Shown here piece after piece: positions 35,074 to 44,990 of a stretch of 64,000 nucleotides of DNA. Position numbers and translations under genes: made by a program. The stretch spans positions 923,757,436 through 923,821,435 of the forward strand of contig NC_056743.1 of NCBI RefSeq assembly GCF_019279795.1, in the 5' to 3' direction. The notes under the pieces were generated by a model, which saw nothing but the letters and a program-made list of their open reading frames with translations, did not search any database and was not told the origin of the DNA. Each line of letters opens with the position of its first letter. Position 1 is the stretch's first letter. The DNA is from Protopterus annectens (Eukaryota; Chordata; Ceratodontiformes; Protopteridae).

Positions 35074-35287
35074 AACACCCAGAAAGTGAAACAACTGTAA
35101 AACCAAAAGTATCCAGGCTGTAATCCAGAAAAAAAAGGGTTGTCTATCTGTAGTACAAGTTTATTAAGCGCTTTCGGCTATGCACAGTGTAGCCTTCATC
35201 AGAATACATTACAAACAGCATACTGCTTCATTAAATAGAACTCATTGACCAATCACAAAGATAAAACAATTAATTAATCATCCCCCC
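35074..35287 (-). repeat. PLE 2 pseudo-LTR, upstream copy
   Basis: Direct repeat of 30929-31150. At its right edge it meets a foldback: 35225-35297 and 35571-35648 are inverted copies ('tgattggtcaatgagttc' facing 'gaactcattgaccaatca'). Confidence 0.9.
35148..35218 (-). ncRNA. Hammerhead ribozyme motif, PLE 2 upstream pseudo-LTR
   Basis: Minus strand: CTGATGA at 35196-35202, stem II GGCTA/TAGCC fully paired, GAAA at 35172-35175, minimal palindromic stem III AGCGCT, inner stem I TATT/AATA and outer stem I CTGT/ACAG. Compared with the downstream copy, stem II changes from G-U to G-C and the stem III loop changes from CA to CG, so pairing is kept. Confidence 0.8.
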
Positions 35288-35650
35288 TACATTGCCCAAA
35301 ATTAAATCCAAGAGGGGGAGACTGGAAAAATATTTAAAGAAAAAAGAAACACAATGGCAAATAAGAACAGCAGCAATGTTTCCCCCAGGGTTAAATGAAA
35401 ATATTTCCATGGTCCCAGTTTTGCAGGAAAGAAAAAATAAGAAATAAATATTATTTTTATAGTTAGTGATGAATTTTGAAATGTTTTTCTATAGAGCATG
35501 TTTTCTAGTGATGAATTGACTGTTGTTTCTGTATGGAATACGAATCTACTATATGTTTTTAAGAGTTAATGGGCAATGTAGGGGGGATGATTCTTTAATT
35601 AATTATTTTATCTTTGTGATTGGTCAATGAGTTCTATTTAATGAAGCAGT
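35288..35650 (+). repeat. Inverted copy of PLE 2 3' end, including C-terminal codons
   Basis: 35288-35440 repeats 31285-31395 in inverse orientation (shared 'caatggcaaataagaacagc' and 'agcagcaatgtttccccc'). This is the end of the ORF, encoding the GIY-YIG C-terminal tail. 35500-35650 repeats the pseudo-LTR inner part inverted. Mixed direct and inverted terminal repeats are typical of PLEs. Confidence 0.85.
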
Positions 35651-36420
35651 TCAGTGTCAGTGTTGCCCGGCATTTTATGTCAGGAAAAATGACCATAGAC
35701 TATGGGATAGGATTTATGAACACATATACGCCATCAATAGGCACAAGTTGGACTACGCATTAGCTAGACATTGTGAAGAATTTTCCCACCACTTTTTAAA
35801 GTTTAAAGTGATTGAACAAGTGATACCACAAGGAAATAAATGTATTAACAGAGGAGGACCCATTAAGGCCTTGTTAGAAAAAAATGATTTGAAATGACAG
35901 CTTAGATTAGATTCCTGCAGTCCTCCAGGCCTGAATGAAATATATTCAATAGCATGCATTTTGAAATTAAAAAGCTTGCTGAGGTGACTTTTATAACGTC
36001 AGGATTAGAAAATAACATAATAAACTTATAGGAATTTGTTTATTATATTTGGAAATGGTAATTAATTATAATAGAACTAGTTGGAAAAATATGACAAATT
36101 TTGTTTTTTTCTTCCATCTTTTAAAAACACCCTGTCTGTGGATGAATACACACACTTGTAACTTTGTATTTTTTTAAAAAAGGTCGGAGCAAAAATAATG
36201 TAAATCAAGCTTCAGGACCAAAAGGTCCTTTTTTAAAAGAAAGTTTGTCTTTTAAGAGCTAATTTAGATGTTAATTAATGTGGTCATATGACTGATTTGA
36301 ATTGGTTTTAAATGCTTAAGGATTGCATGGTAGTGTATCTGAGGAAGTCTGGAAATTTTACCAGATGAAAAGCGCTACAGTTGTATCCAGTGTTCATTGT
36401 TGGTTTTATTAAATTTATTG
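35651..36420 (+). mobile_element. Penelope-like element 1, right part (GIY-YIG end and 3' UTR)
   Basis: Begins with the second copy of the PLE 2 target duplication (35651-35664). The frame continues from 30923: 'CQCCPAFYVRKNDHRLWDRIYEH' is the GIY-YIG core with YVRK in place of YVGK. Then 'FLKFKVIEQVIPQ' and, after a stop, 'LRLDSCSPPGLNE' follow. The 3' UTR runs to about 36420, where DIRS 2 resumes. Confidence 0.85.
36330..36392 (+). ncRNA. Possible degenerate hammerhead, PLE 1 3' end
   Basis: CTGAGGA at 36339-36345 (CTGATGA with T to G), stem II TCTGG/CCAGA fully paired, GAAA at 36367-36370, and AGCGCT next to it as in PLE 2. Stem I pairing is weak. It is probably the decayed pseudo-LTR ribozyme of PLE 1. 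Confidence 0.35.
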
Positions 36421-36424
36421 GAAT

Positions 36425-37152
36425 TTATGTTGCGAGCTTCCTGAAGCCTATTTTTTGCTTGTTAAGATAGTACCTGAATTGTCTGTGGACATCCAAGGTA
36501 TGGAGCATCCTCTCTCCCTCATTTTCAGGTTTTAGAAAGAAAACAGGGAGATGAATAGTTTGCCCTAAAGCAAACTTGGACACCAATTTAGGATTAAAAA
36601 AAGGATTAGCTCTCAAAGAAACCCATCCCTGTGGAAAATGAGGTAGGGTTGACTCACCATAAGAGCTTGCAACTGAGATACCCTTCTTGCAGAAGTCAGA
36701 GCAAGCAGTGAAATTGTGTTCCATGTTAAAAACCTCAAATCTTCCAGGTTAGCTGGTTAAAATGGGGCAAGTGTTAGCTTCTCTAACAATTAAGATCCCA
36801 AGGGGGGGGGGGGCACCAGTTTTCCTGAAGGCATCTTATCCAAAACTCCTTTTAAAAACATTTTAACTTGAGAATGCATTGAAGGAGGAGGATCCATGGA
36901 CAAGCATGCTGAAATCACTGAGAAATTAATCATGATGGAGGAGCAAGAAGGGCCCTAGGATAGTAATTCATAAAAATATTGTAAAACCAGAGAACAACTA
37001 GCCCTGAATTGGTGCTGACTATGTTGTTGGCACCAACTAGAAAACCTTTTACATTTGCTAATATATGATTTTCTAGTAGTAGGCTTTCTTACCTCCTTTA
37101 GTACCTCACATGTACACAGGTGCCTAGATGGAATTAAGATCCTATCATACAC
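36425..37152 (-). pseudogene. DIRS 2 tyrosine recombinase, N-terminal and middle part
   Basis: Two pieces. 36955-37152 has 'RKPTTRKSYISKCKRFSSWC' and 'VLQYFYELL', matching the SAM-like N-terminal domain. 36425-36724 has 'SSYGESTLPHFPQGWVSLRANPFFNPK' and 'LHTLDVHRQFRYYLNKQ', the region before the catalytic C-terminus. Frameshifts separate them. Confidence 0.7.
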
Positions 37153-37538
37153 ACAGTCAATTGAAGTTGATTAGAGTCAGGATGTGTCAACCCCCCCCCC
37201 CCTTGATCTTGTGTGACTAGATCCAGTCTGTGAAGAAGCTTGTGGAAATTACCCCTAGCCATTTCCAAAAGAAAGGAGAACCACTGTTGCCTAGGCCAGA
37301 AGGGAGTCACCACAATGATATTGGTGAATTCCTTCCAAATCTTCAAAAATACCTTGAATAGGAGTGGTAAGGGTGGAACATTCCTGTCCAAGGAAAAGAA
37401 AAGGCAGCTGTCTTTCAGGCCTTCTTGCATTAACAAGAATCCTGCCAGCTAGCTGTTCAGAGAGGAGGCAGATAGGTCTACTTGAGGAACTCCCCACAGA
37501 TGGATCAAACCTTGGAAGACCCCCTGATCTGTTTCCAT

Positions 37539-37850
37539 TCATGAGGGTCTACCCTTGTTCTGTTTAGCTTGTCTGTCACTCAGTTTTGCTTTGATGGAAT
37601 GTAGGATGCGTGTAGAGTAAGACTGTGTTGTGAAGCTATATCCCAAGCAAATGTGGTTAGTCTGAAGAGGGGGGTATGACCTGGTTCTTCCTTGTTTGCT
37701 GAAGTACCACATGACTGTGGTATTGTCTGTAACAACCTGAAGATGTCCTGGGGACCAAAGATTATTCAAAAAGTTGATTGCCTTGATCAGAGTAAACATC
37801 TCTTTTACATTTATAAGTCTGCATCTTTTCTTGGTGTCCCACACTTGCAT
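37539..37850 (-). pseudogene. DIRS 2 RNase H fragment
   Basis: 103 residues. 'INVKEMFTLIKAINFL' carries the conserved Glu and 'VVTDNTTVMWYFSKQG' the conserved Asp of the DIRS RNase H, which removes RNA from the cDNA hybrid. The preceding first-Asp segment is in another frame. Confidence 0.75.
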
Positions 37851-38359
37851 TTTTATTCCTCCTTTAACTGTTCGCCAAGCAATGTCCGAGGCATCTGTGT
37901 TGACATACTACTTTGGAACAGGGAGGGAGAAGGGGAGACATGGATTTAACAATATTTGCTCTCTCCTACAAATTATTTCCCTTCTGACAAACCCCAGATC
38001 TGAAATTTGAAAAGACAAGGGATGTTGTTGCTGGGACCAAAGAGACCTTCAAATACCACTGTATCTTTCTCATGTGGAGTCTTGCCAGGGGTATTGTGTG
38101 ATTCATAGATGTCATGATACCCAAAATCCTTAGGTACTCCCTCACAGTGACTGAAGTTTGAGTGGACAACCTTTAGAAATAAATCTAAATATAAATCTGT
38201 TTTTTCCTGTGGAAGAAAAGCTCTTTGAACTGATGTGTCAGACTGACATCCCAGGAACACAATCCTTTGTAGAGGGTCAAAAAAGACTTTTGAACTTTCT
38301 CTTGGAATCCCAACCTGTGTAAGAGATCTTGCACCCAAGTGAGAGATTTCTGACATTTT

Positions 38360-38994
38360 TCAAAAAGACTCTACAAAGAACAGAACGTTGTCTAAATATG
38401 AGAAAAAAATGTGGATATCTTGTAGCTTGCAATGAGCTATAAGTGGAGCTAGACACTTTGTTAATACCCTTAGTGCAGTGGACAGTCCAAAGGGTAAGGC
38501 AGAAAACTGATAATGTGATCCAGACAAAAGAACCTTAAGAAACACAAAGTCTGCATGAATAGGGATGTAATGATAAACATCTTCTAAATCTAGAGTTAAT
38601 AGGAAATTTGAATGAGGAAAAAGAGGTTGTGAAGTGACCTCATTTTCAATTTGGGAACTATCACAAACTGGTTTAGGAAAGAAAAGTCCAGATCTGGTCT
38701 CCAATAATTTTCTTTCTTTGGCACTAAAAGCATCCTTGAATAAAAACCTTTTCCCACATGGGAAGGAGGAACTGGCTCTATCACTCCCTGCAACAGCATG
38801 TGATGGACAGGTGGAAATAAAGGGTCTATATCAGAAGACCGAATGGAAATAACAGCGAACGGCAAAGCATCATAGGATGTAGCTAACCCTCGGTCCTTAG
38901 TGGCTGACAGTGCTACCCCAGAGGGATCAGGGGTAAAACTTAAGAGGTCTGAGGTACAACTAATGGCCACAGCAGAGTCACCCAGCTGAGGCAA
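38360..38994 (-). pseudogene. DIRS 2 reverse transcriptase
   Basis: Two overlapping frames. 38596-38994: 'GVIEPVPPSHVGKGFYSRMLLVPKKENYWRPDLDFSFLNQ'. 38360-38704: 'FLLTLDLEDVYHYIPIHADF' (motif A), 'YQFSALPFGLSTALRVLTKCL' (motif B), and 'FSYLDNVLFF' (motif C). The usual YLDD is YLDN here, which removes one metal-binding Asp. Confidence 0.85.
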
Positions 38995-39521
38995 ATTGCT
39001 AGCCTGCTGTGGAAATAGAGGCTGTTTGCTTTTTTTTTTTTCTTTTTGTGGGTGGAAGGAGGACTGCTTATTCCATGGTCAAGCCAAAAATGGTACCTCT
39101 TTCCTGGGGAAAACAAGCAACAAAAGCCAGTAAACGTTTAGTCTTTAAATGTCACTTTTTTCACAGAAAAACACAGTGAAAAGCACTTTAAAATCTTTGC
39201 CAGCCCCAAAAAGTAAAATAAACGCAATTTCTTCACACTAAAAATGTTTTATATATACTTTAAACAGTTTTTAAACTTAGAGGAAAATAGAGCACACCTG
39301 TTTAAAAATACAATACAATCTTGTGACAGTCCATTAAAATGCAAACTCCTAGCTTTAAAATAACTTTCCTGAACAGTAAAATGTTATCAGGCAATCATTT
39401 CTTTTAAATATGAAGGTTTTTCCCCAAAGGGAACTTATCTGCTCAATAAAGGACAAGCACAAGCCAGTCCTTGTAGGATATAACCCATATAGCTTAGGCT
39501 ACTGCAGCAATGATCAATATG

Positions 39522-39706
39522 AAAAATATCACATTCTCCCACGTGGCAAACAGGTCAATCTTTAAAATTCATCATTTACAGAAGACTCAGGCCAGGCATG
39601 GCTTCTGAATCCACAGTTGTATTAGAAGACTGCAAGAGCCACTTAAAGACTGATGCCTCTGTGTACAACCCATTGCTTGATATGCACGGCCACTACGAAG
39701 ACCAGG
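39522..39706. other. No recognised feature between DIRS 2 and the LTR nest
   Basis: About 185 bp with no motif, ending in the 5-bp duplication ccagg (39702-39706) of the next LTR. Confidence 0.4.
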
Positions 39707-40538
39707 TGTGATGATGTGAGTATTGCCAGCTATGCCATGTGAAGTAGGGCAATGGATGTATGACATATGCCAGCATAGCTATCTTGAGTTTTGTAAAGAA
39801 TTACATGTCATTTGTACATCAAACTGATTTGTACAGGTGCCTTGTGTTGAAAATGTACCAATGCTGGTTCCTGCTGGACAGAAATATATCTGTATGCTAG
39901 ACTGTATTGTAACTGTTGAAATGAGTATATTGTAACAGAGGATACTGGAAGAGAAGTGGTTAATCTCAGTTCAGCTAACTTTGAAAAATAGTCTGAAATT
40001 AAATTACCTGGTTTAGGCCATAAAGATTGTATCTTACAGTTCTGATTGTAGCCAGAGACAAAATGTCTGTGAAAACCAGGCTAGAAATCCTAATGAATTG
40101 TCCTTAGGGGGTGAACTAATTGCTACCCTGGAAGGGTGAAAGGTTTTGAAATGGTTTTATAGCTTCAAGATGCTATAACACTGTGACATTCCCCACTCTG
40201 GGCCAGTAATCAAGGAGCCTGAATCCTCACCACTGAAACTGGAGAGGGATGTTTACTTGTTATACAAATGGATACACTCGGTATATCCCGATGGAGACCT
40301 CTCTGCATCAAGCACAATTTCCCTTAACGGCACACAGGAAATGCACTCAGTCCGGGGTCTGGATTTCTCTGTCTGTCTCACTCCAGGTCCCCCATAAGAC
40401 TCTCACTGGTACATCTGCAGGGTTAGGTCCTCAGCTGAGTCTCCAAGATAAGTCCTCCAGCACCCTCTCTGTGAAACCAGTGCTTTGTGTCCCTGCCTCA
40501 AGTAGCTGACACACACACTCTTTGAGATTTAATTTTCA

Positions 40539-40587
<49 letters not shown>

Positions 40588-40647
40588 GGGAAAGGCTGGC
40601 ACAGATTACCCGCTGTACCCCCTTCTACCCAGATTATAAGGTAGTTA

Positions 40648-41463
40648 GGTACTTATGTATTATCGCAACCGGATTTGAAGCCCAGTATAATTCCTGATGT
40701 TTTCGCGAAATGAGTTTACTGGGAAGTAAAAAGGGGTGTGTGAACTCCAAATCACTATTGTATCACCTAGGTCCTCAAACAGGAAAAGGAGTAACGGCCA
40801 AATTCCTCTTCCCGGGGAGCATCCTTTAGCACAGCGACTTAATGCAAAATAAAATGAACAGGGAAGAAGAAGAAATAATGCAGCAGTTATTACATTAAAA
40901 AGCACAGATTCTTCCACAGCAAAATCTAGTTATGCTTGTCTTTACTCTTGGAAAACTGATTACCAGCAAAATAGAAATCATTCAAAGGCATAAAAACAAC
41001 ATATGGATTCTAGTCTGTCTTGAGGTGAAGCCTGTTAGAGAGGCTCACACTGCTATAAATAAAAAAAAAAAAAAAAAAAAAAACAATTTAAAAAGAAGAC
41101 ATCAGTGCACAGAAGACAAACAGATTGCATGCCTTACTTCAGCCCTACATAAACTCACCAAAAAGAAATGTTTAAAAATGCACATGTAAATAAGCACTTT
41201 AATGACAAGCCTAAACAGCTGCTGTTACTGGCAAGCTGCTACTATATGCCTTCCCCAAATCTTGCATTCAGTTACAGCAGTAAAGGGCGGTACCCAGGAG
41301 GAGAGATTCTTGCCATTTTTTTTCCTCTCCCTGTTTCAGAAGCAATGTTATAGAAAACAAATTTGGTATTTACATAGCCCTACCCTGTGCAGGATAAACT
41401 ACTTTCGGTATAAGTTTACGATTACTGAGACCTCAAAATCTGGTGGCAATAATACGTAAGTAC
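40648..41463. mobile_element. 816-bp non-autonomous DNA transposon in the LTR
   Basis: Flanked by a perfect 9-bp duplication aggtagtta at 40639-40647 and 41464-41472. Inverted ends: left gtacttatgtattatcgc, right gcaataatacgtaagtac (16 of 18 paired). The other LTR copies show the empty site (ctaccttatag next to ggtggcagtat). It has no transposase ORF. A 24-A tract lies at about 41060-41083. Confidence 0.8.
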
Positions 41464-41687
41464 AGGTAGTTATCATTGCCACCAGTCAGTTACTATAAGG
41501 CTCTTAAAAGGGTATCCAGTTATACTGCGTGAAGTTAATATTAATACAAATGGTAATGCCGACCAAACAGCCAAGCTTTCAGGAGTGGCCAGAGTTATGC
41601 AAATACTCTCAAAACTTAAATATTTTCTAAAAAGGACCAGCCACAATGAAAAGTTTAAACATATTTAATAATAAATAATAAAAGAAT

Positions 41688-41962
41688 AAGTGCAGCGGTA
41701 GCATTGTTGCCTAACAGTAAGAGGTTCTCCTGTTCGATTCTCGGCTGGAGTGCGGGGAGTGCCTTCTGTGTGGAGTCTGCATGTCCTTCCTGCAGTTGGG
41801 TGGGCGTTCGAAAGACATGAGTAAATGGGCGTGCCTTCATTGAAGGTTGAATGTCGAGCTGGCACCTCGGCGTTCATGAAAATCTACTGCCAATCATTCG
41901 CAGACCAGAGTTCCGCTGTGGCGATGCCTAAATGGGAAAAGCCGAAAGACAACAACAACCAG
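41688..41962 (+). mobile_element. tRNA-headed SINE, copy 2
   Basis: tRNA-like head (gtgcagcggtagcattgttgcc; B box tgttcgattc at 41731-41740), then 'gccttctgtgtggagt', a middle region, and a 3' part 'ttccgctgtggcgatgcc' plus 'gggaaaagccgaaagac' ending in (aac)n. The gctgtggcgA...aagccgaaag 3' module is widespread in fish and lobe-finned vertebrate SINEs. It interrupts the A/T-rich part of the LTR. Confidence 0.75.
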
Positions 41963-43524
41963 AGTTTCAGTCGCAGGGAATATTAAAAAAATAACGCAGA
42001 CGGAAACTTTCACACAGTTATTGAAAAACAGTATTTAGCTGGTCTCACTGTCTATTCCTGACTGACTAAAATAGTTACTGTTCCTACTTACTGAATAGGG
42101 CAAGGCAGGATAATGTGGGTGAGTGGTCCTTGCTGTCAGAGCCAAGACAGAATGCAGAATGCTGCTGAGACTTCAGTCTCCTCTAACATTAAACCATTAT
42201 TTCTGTACAGAATTACATCACATACATCTGGTTATCTGACTCTGTTTCCCGTACTACCATTAGAAGCTACTAGGTTTTAGCATCTATGTGCTACAATACA
42301 CACAGATACAGCTTTGCGCAGATGTGGTGCAGCTTCTGGAAGTCATAAAACCATTTCACTCTTCCTACAGGAGGTACCAACTATTCTCTAGCCCAGACCT
42401 TGTGCTTTGGCTCCATTCAAAATTCTGGGATAACATCTTTATGGCTTAACACATAAAGTAATTTAATTTCAGATATATTTTGGAAAGTCAGGTGGATTAC
42501 AATTAACCTCTTCACTTCCAGTATATGCTGGTACAATGTATACATTTAATTCAGTTACAGTAATACATGTACACTTCTTTTCATTCCATCAGGGTACACT
42601 GTTCGTAGATTTTAACACAAGCAATCCTCACAAGCACATTTTCAGCACAAGCATCTGTACAAATCGATATAATATACAAACGACATACAATTATTTACAA
42701 AATTCCAGTTAGCTGTGCTGGCATATGTTACAAATCCACTGCCCTATTTCTCCTGGTATGGCTGGCAGTACCTCTCATTGTCACAAACACATCTTAGGAA
42801 AGCTTTATGTGTGTGTATTATGACACATATGTAGTAGATTCTGGTTCAATTACTAGTAAAGAGGGTAGTGTAGGAACCAGAAGTCAAGCGACCAGATGTA
42901 TGTCATGTCATTCTGTAAAACAGCACTGAAATGATGTTTTAAAACTAACTGAGACAGAAGTCTCAGGACCATCTGTTTTTGAATCCTGGCAAAGAAGGAT
43001 CACTCACTCTCTTCATCTTGCCTTGTTTTACTAAGTAACCAGGGAATAGTAACTCTTTAGATCAGTCAGGAAAATATAGTGAGATTAGTTAAGTACAGTT
43101 TTTTATGTATCTGTGCGAATCTATCCATCTGTGTTATTTGTAATATTTCCTGGGTTTCAAACTCTGTTGTTTATTGTAAATAGATATTTAGCATTTTCAT
43201 GTTCTTTCATTAATTATTATTAAATATATTTAAACTTTTAATTGTGGCTGGTCTTTTAGAGAATATTTTAACCTTTGAGAGTACTTATATTTATTTGGTG
43301 ACACTGGCCACTCCTGAAAGCCTTGCTGCATTGGTCAACACTACCATTTGTATTAGTATTAATTTTACTCAGTATAATTGGGTAATCTTGTAAGAGCCTT
43401 AGAGTAACTGGCTTTGGAGTGTTCTGGTGGCAGTATCTACCTTATAGTCTGTGCAGAGGGGGCATAGCTAGTAAATCTTTGCCAGCCTTTCCCAGGTGTG
43501 TGTGCATGAAAATCAAATCTCAAA

Positions 43525-43528
<4 letters not shown>

Positions 43529-43592
<64 letters not shown>

Positions 43593-43613
43593 ACGTGTGC
43601 GTGTGTGTGTGTG
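43529..43613. repeat. (GT)n microsatellite inside LTR
   Basis: About 40 GT units with a few interruptions near its right end. It occupies the same LTR position as tracts at 40543-40585 (inverted) and 50438-50562. Confidence 0.95.
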
Positions 43614-44089
43614 TCAGCTACTTGGAGCAGGGACACAGAGCACTGGTTTCACAGACAGGGTGGTGGAGGACTTGGTTTGGAACACTCAGCTGAGGACACG
43701 ACTCTATAGCTGTATCAGTGGGGAGTCTTATTTGGGCCTGGAGACAGAGAGGGAAACCCAGCCCCAGGACTGAGTGTGTTCCCTGTGTGCTCTTGAAGGA
43801 AATTGTGCTTGGTGCAGAGAGCTGCATCTGGAAATACTGTGTGTATCCATTTTTGTTCCAAGTGAACATCCCTCACCGGTGTCAGTAGTGAGGATTGAGG
43901 CTCCTTGATTCGCTCAGAGCAATGATGTCACACCAGGTATGAGCTTGCTTGTTTAAATGCCACTTAATGGACTGACTATTTGACAGAATGAAGATATCAC
44001 AAAATCAGTTCTATCTCCATGGCCCTCAATACCAGAAAAACTGATTGAACCACTAAATAACTGATCTGCAGTCCCTCCTCGGGAGGGGG

Positions 44090-44990
44090 TCCCCACCCCT
44101 TGTACTTTGTTGGAGACAAGGTGGTCTGCACTGGTATACCAAATAATCTTAGAAGAGATCTTAGGCCATGCTCAGACTCTACAGCTGGAAGGGGCCATAC
44201 AGGCTGTCAACATTCTCAAAACTGTGGTGGGAGTAAAACTCCGGACTCTTCCTAGCACCAAACAGAATGGAAAAATTCCTTCCTATTCTGGACTTCAGTG
44301 GTTTGTTACTTATTATGGATGGTGACCCTGCAAGGTATCATGCCCCTGCTGCTGCATACTACTTGGATGACATTACTGAACATGATAGATCCCTTTAAGC
44401 ACATCAGCATTTGGAGTCCATACAGTCAATTTCTCTTATTCACTTTTGATGAACATCACTTTCACCACAAAGTTTTGCTATTTTACCTTTCTTCAGTGCC
44501 ATGAATATTTGCCAATGTATTGGCCAAGTTGACCCCATCCCAGGATATCCTGGAAGTGGCCCTTCATTAGCAGTTGCCAGGACTTGATTCCAAGTGGTTG
44601 ACCATAAATTAGGAAAGTCCTCTCTAACTCCTGTTCATAAGATGGTCTTCACTGGTGCAGAGTTGCACCCTGTTCTTTTCTAGCCCTTGGAGAAGACCCA
44701 TGAAGTCAAGGCATTGGGAGCCTGAGTAAAGACACTGAACTCTACTGCATCTTCTCAGCCTTATGACCAACTGTGTATCCATATTATGATTTGCACACCC
44801 ATGGATGTGACGCTGGAATGAAATATGAGGTAGCTTGAGAACCACCACCTGTTTTCAGATTTTCTTTTGTTGGGCACTGGAGTGGTGAACATTACCAGCT
44901 GGTCCTTTGGCAGATCATCTTCTGCAAATGAATCCATTACAGATTCAAATGGAAGATTATTAATTTATGGGATGTCTCCAACAAAGTGAG
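44090..44990 (+). mobile_element. DIRS-type RT fragment, plus strand
   Basis: Across frames: 'LPSTKQNGKIPSYSGLQ' (fingers) near 44260, 'IDPFKHISIWSP...FLLFTFDEHH' (motif A region, Asp kept) near 44385, 'LSSVPxIFANVLAKL' (motif B) near 44500, and 'ESPLTPVHKMVFTGAEL' (after motif C) near 44620. The frames 44107-44325 and 44298-44504 hold parts. It is decayed, and the only DIRS body in the window on this strand. Confidence 0.6.

Larger units (their letters stand above)
30924..35650 (-). mobile_element. Penelope-like element 2, near complete, nested in PLE 1
   Basis: 4.73 kb. Minus-strand order: an inverted copy of its own 3' end (35288-35650), an upstream pseudo-LTR with hammerhead (about 35074-35287), ORF (about 31290-35025), downstream pseudo-LTR with hammerhead (30929 to about 31150). 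Direct copies of the pseudo-LTR are nearly identical for about 200 bp. It is flanked by a perfect 14-bp duplication. The ORF has one in-frame TAG and about three frameshifts, so insertion is fairly recent. Confidence 0.93.
36425..39521 (-). mobile_element. DIRS element 2, main part
   Basis: Minus strand: inverted terminal repeat at 39483-39521, RT (38360-38994), RNase H (37539-37850), recombinase N-terminal part (36425-37152). The recombinase C-terminus and other terminus lie at 29228-29546. Between the RT start and the right terminus only about 500 bp remain, with no Gag, so Gag was lost. It contains a 12-G run (36802-36813) and a 12-C run (37191-37202). Confidence 0.8.
40182..42785 (-). mobile_element. 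Solo LTR (family X), inverted, nested in the same family
   Basis: Ends are TGTGACA (40182-40188) and TGTCACA (42779-42785) with a 5-bp duplication aacac at 40177-40181 and 42786-42790. It aligns in inverse orientation to the LTR it interrupts and to 49414-50842. The 2604 bp include two inserts: a DNA transposon (40648-41463) and a SINE (about 41688-41962), leaving about 1.5 kb of LTR. An (AC)n tract at about 40543-40585 is the counterpart of the (GT)n of the other copies. Confidence 0.88.
39707..43932 (+). mobile_element. Solo LTR (family X), split by a second LTR
   Basis: Starts TGTGATGATG and ends ATGTCACA. It is flanked by a 5-bp duplication ccagg at 39702-39706 and 43933-43937. Its own length is about 1.6 kb (39707-40181 plus 42791-43932). 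TG...CA ends with a 5-bp duplication fit a solo LTR left by recombination between two LTRs. No internal retroviral or Gypsy coding region is present. A (GT)n tract lies at 43529-43613. Confidence 0.85.

Noticed and set aside
24119-39521. DIRS bodies first considered as Gypsy-type LTR retrotransposons
   Set aside because: The RT is followed by RNase H and then tyrosine recombinase motifs (RxxH..R, ATWSS), with inverted termini and no integrase or protease.
43419-43773. Open frames of alternating Cys-Val on the plus strand, also at 50289-50717 and in the 55065-55498 region
   Set aside because: They are read-throughs of GT/CA dinucleotide tracts and have no coding character.
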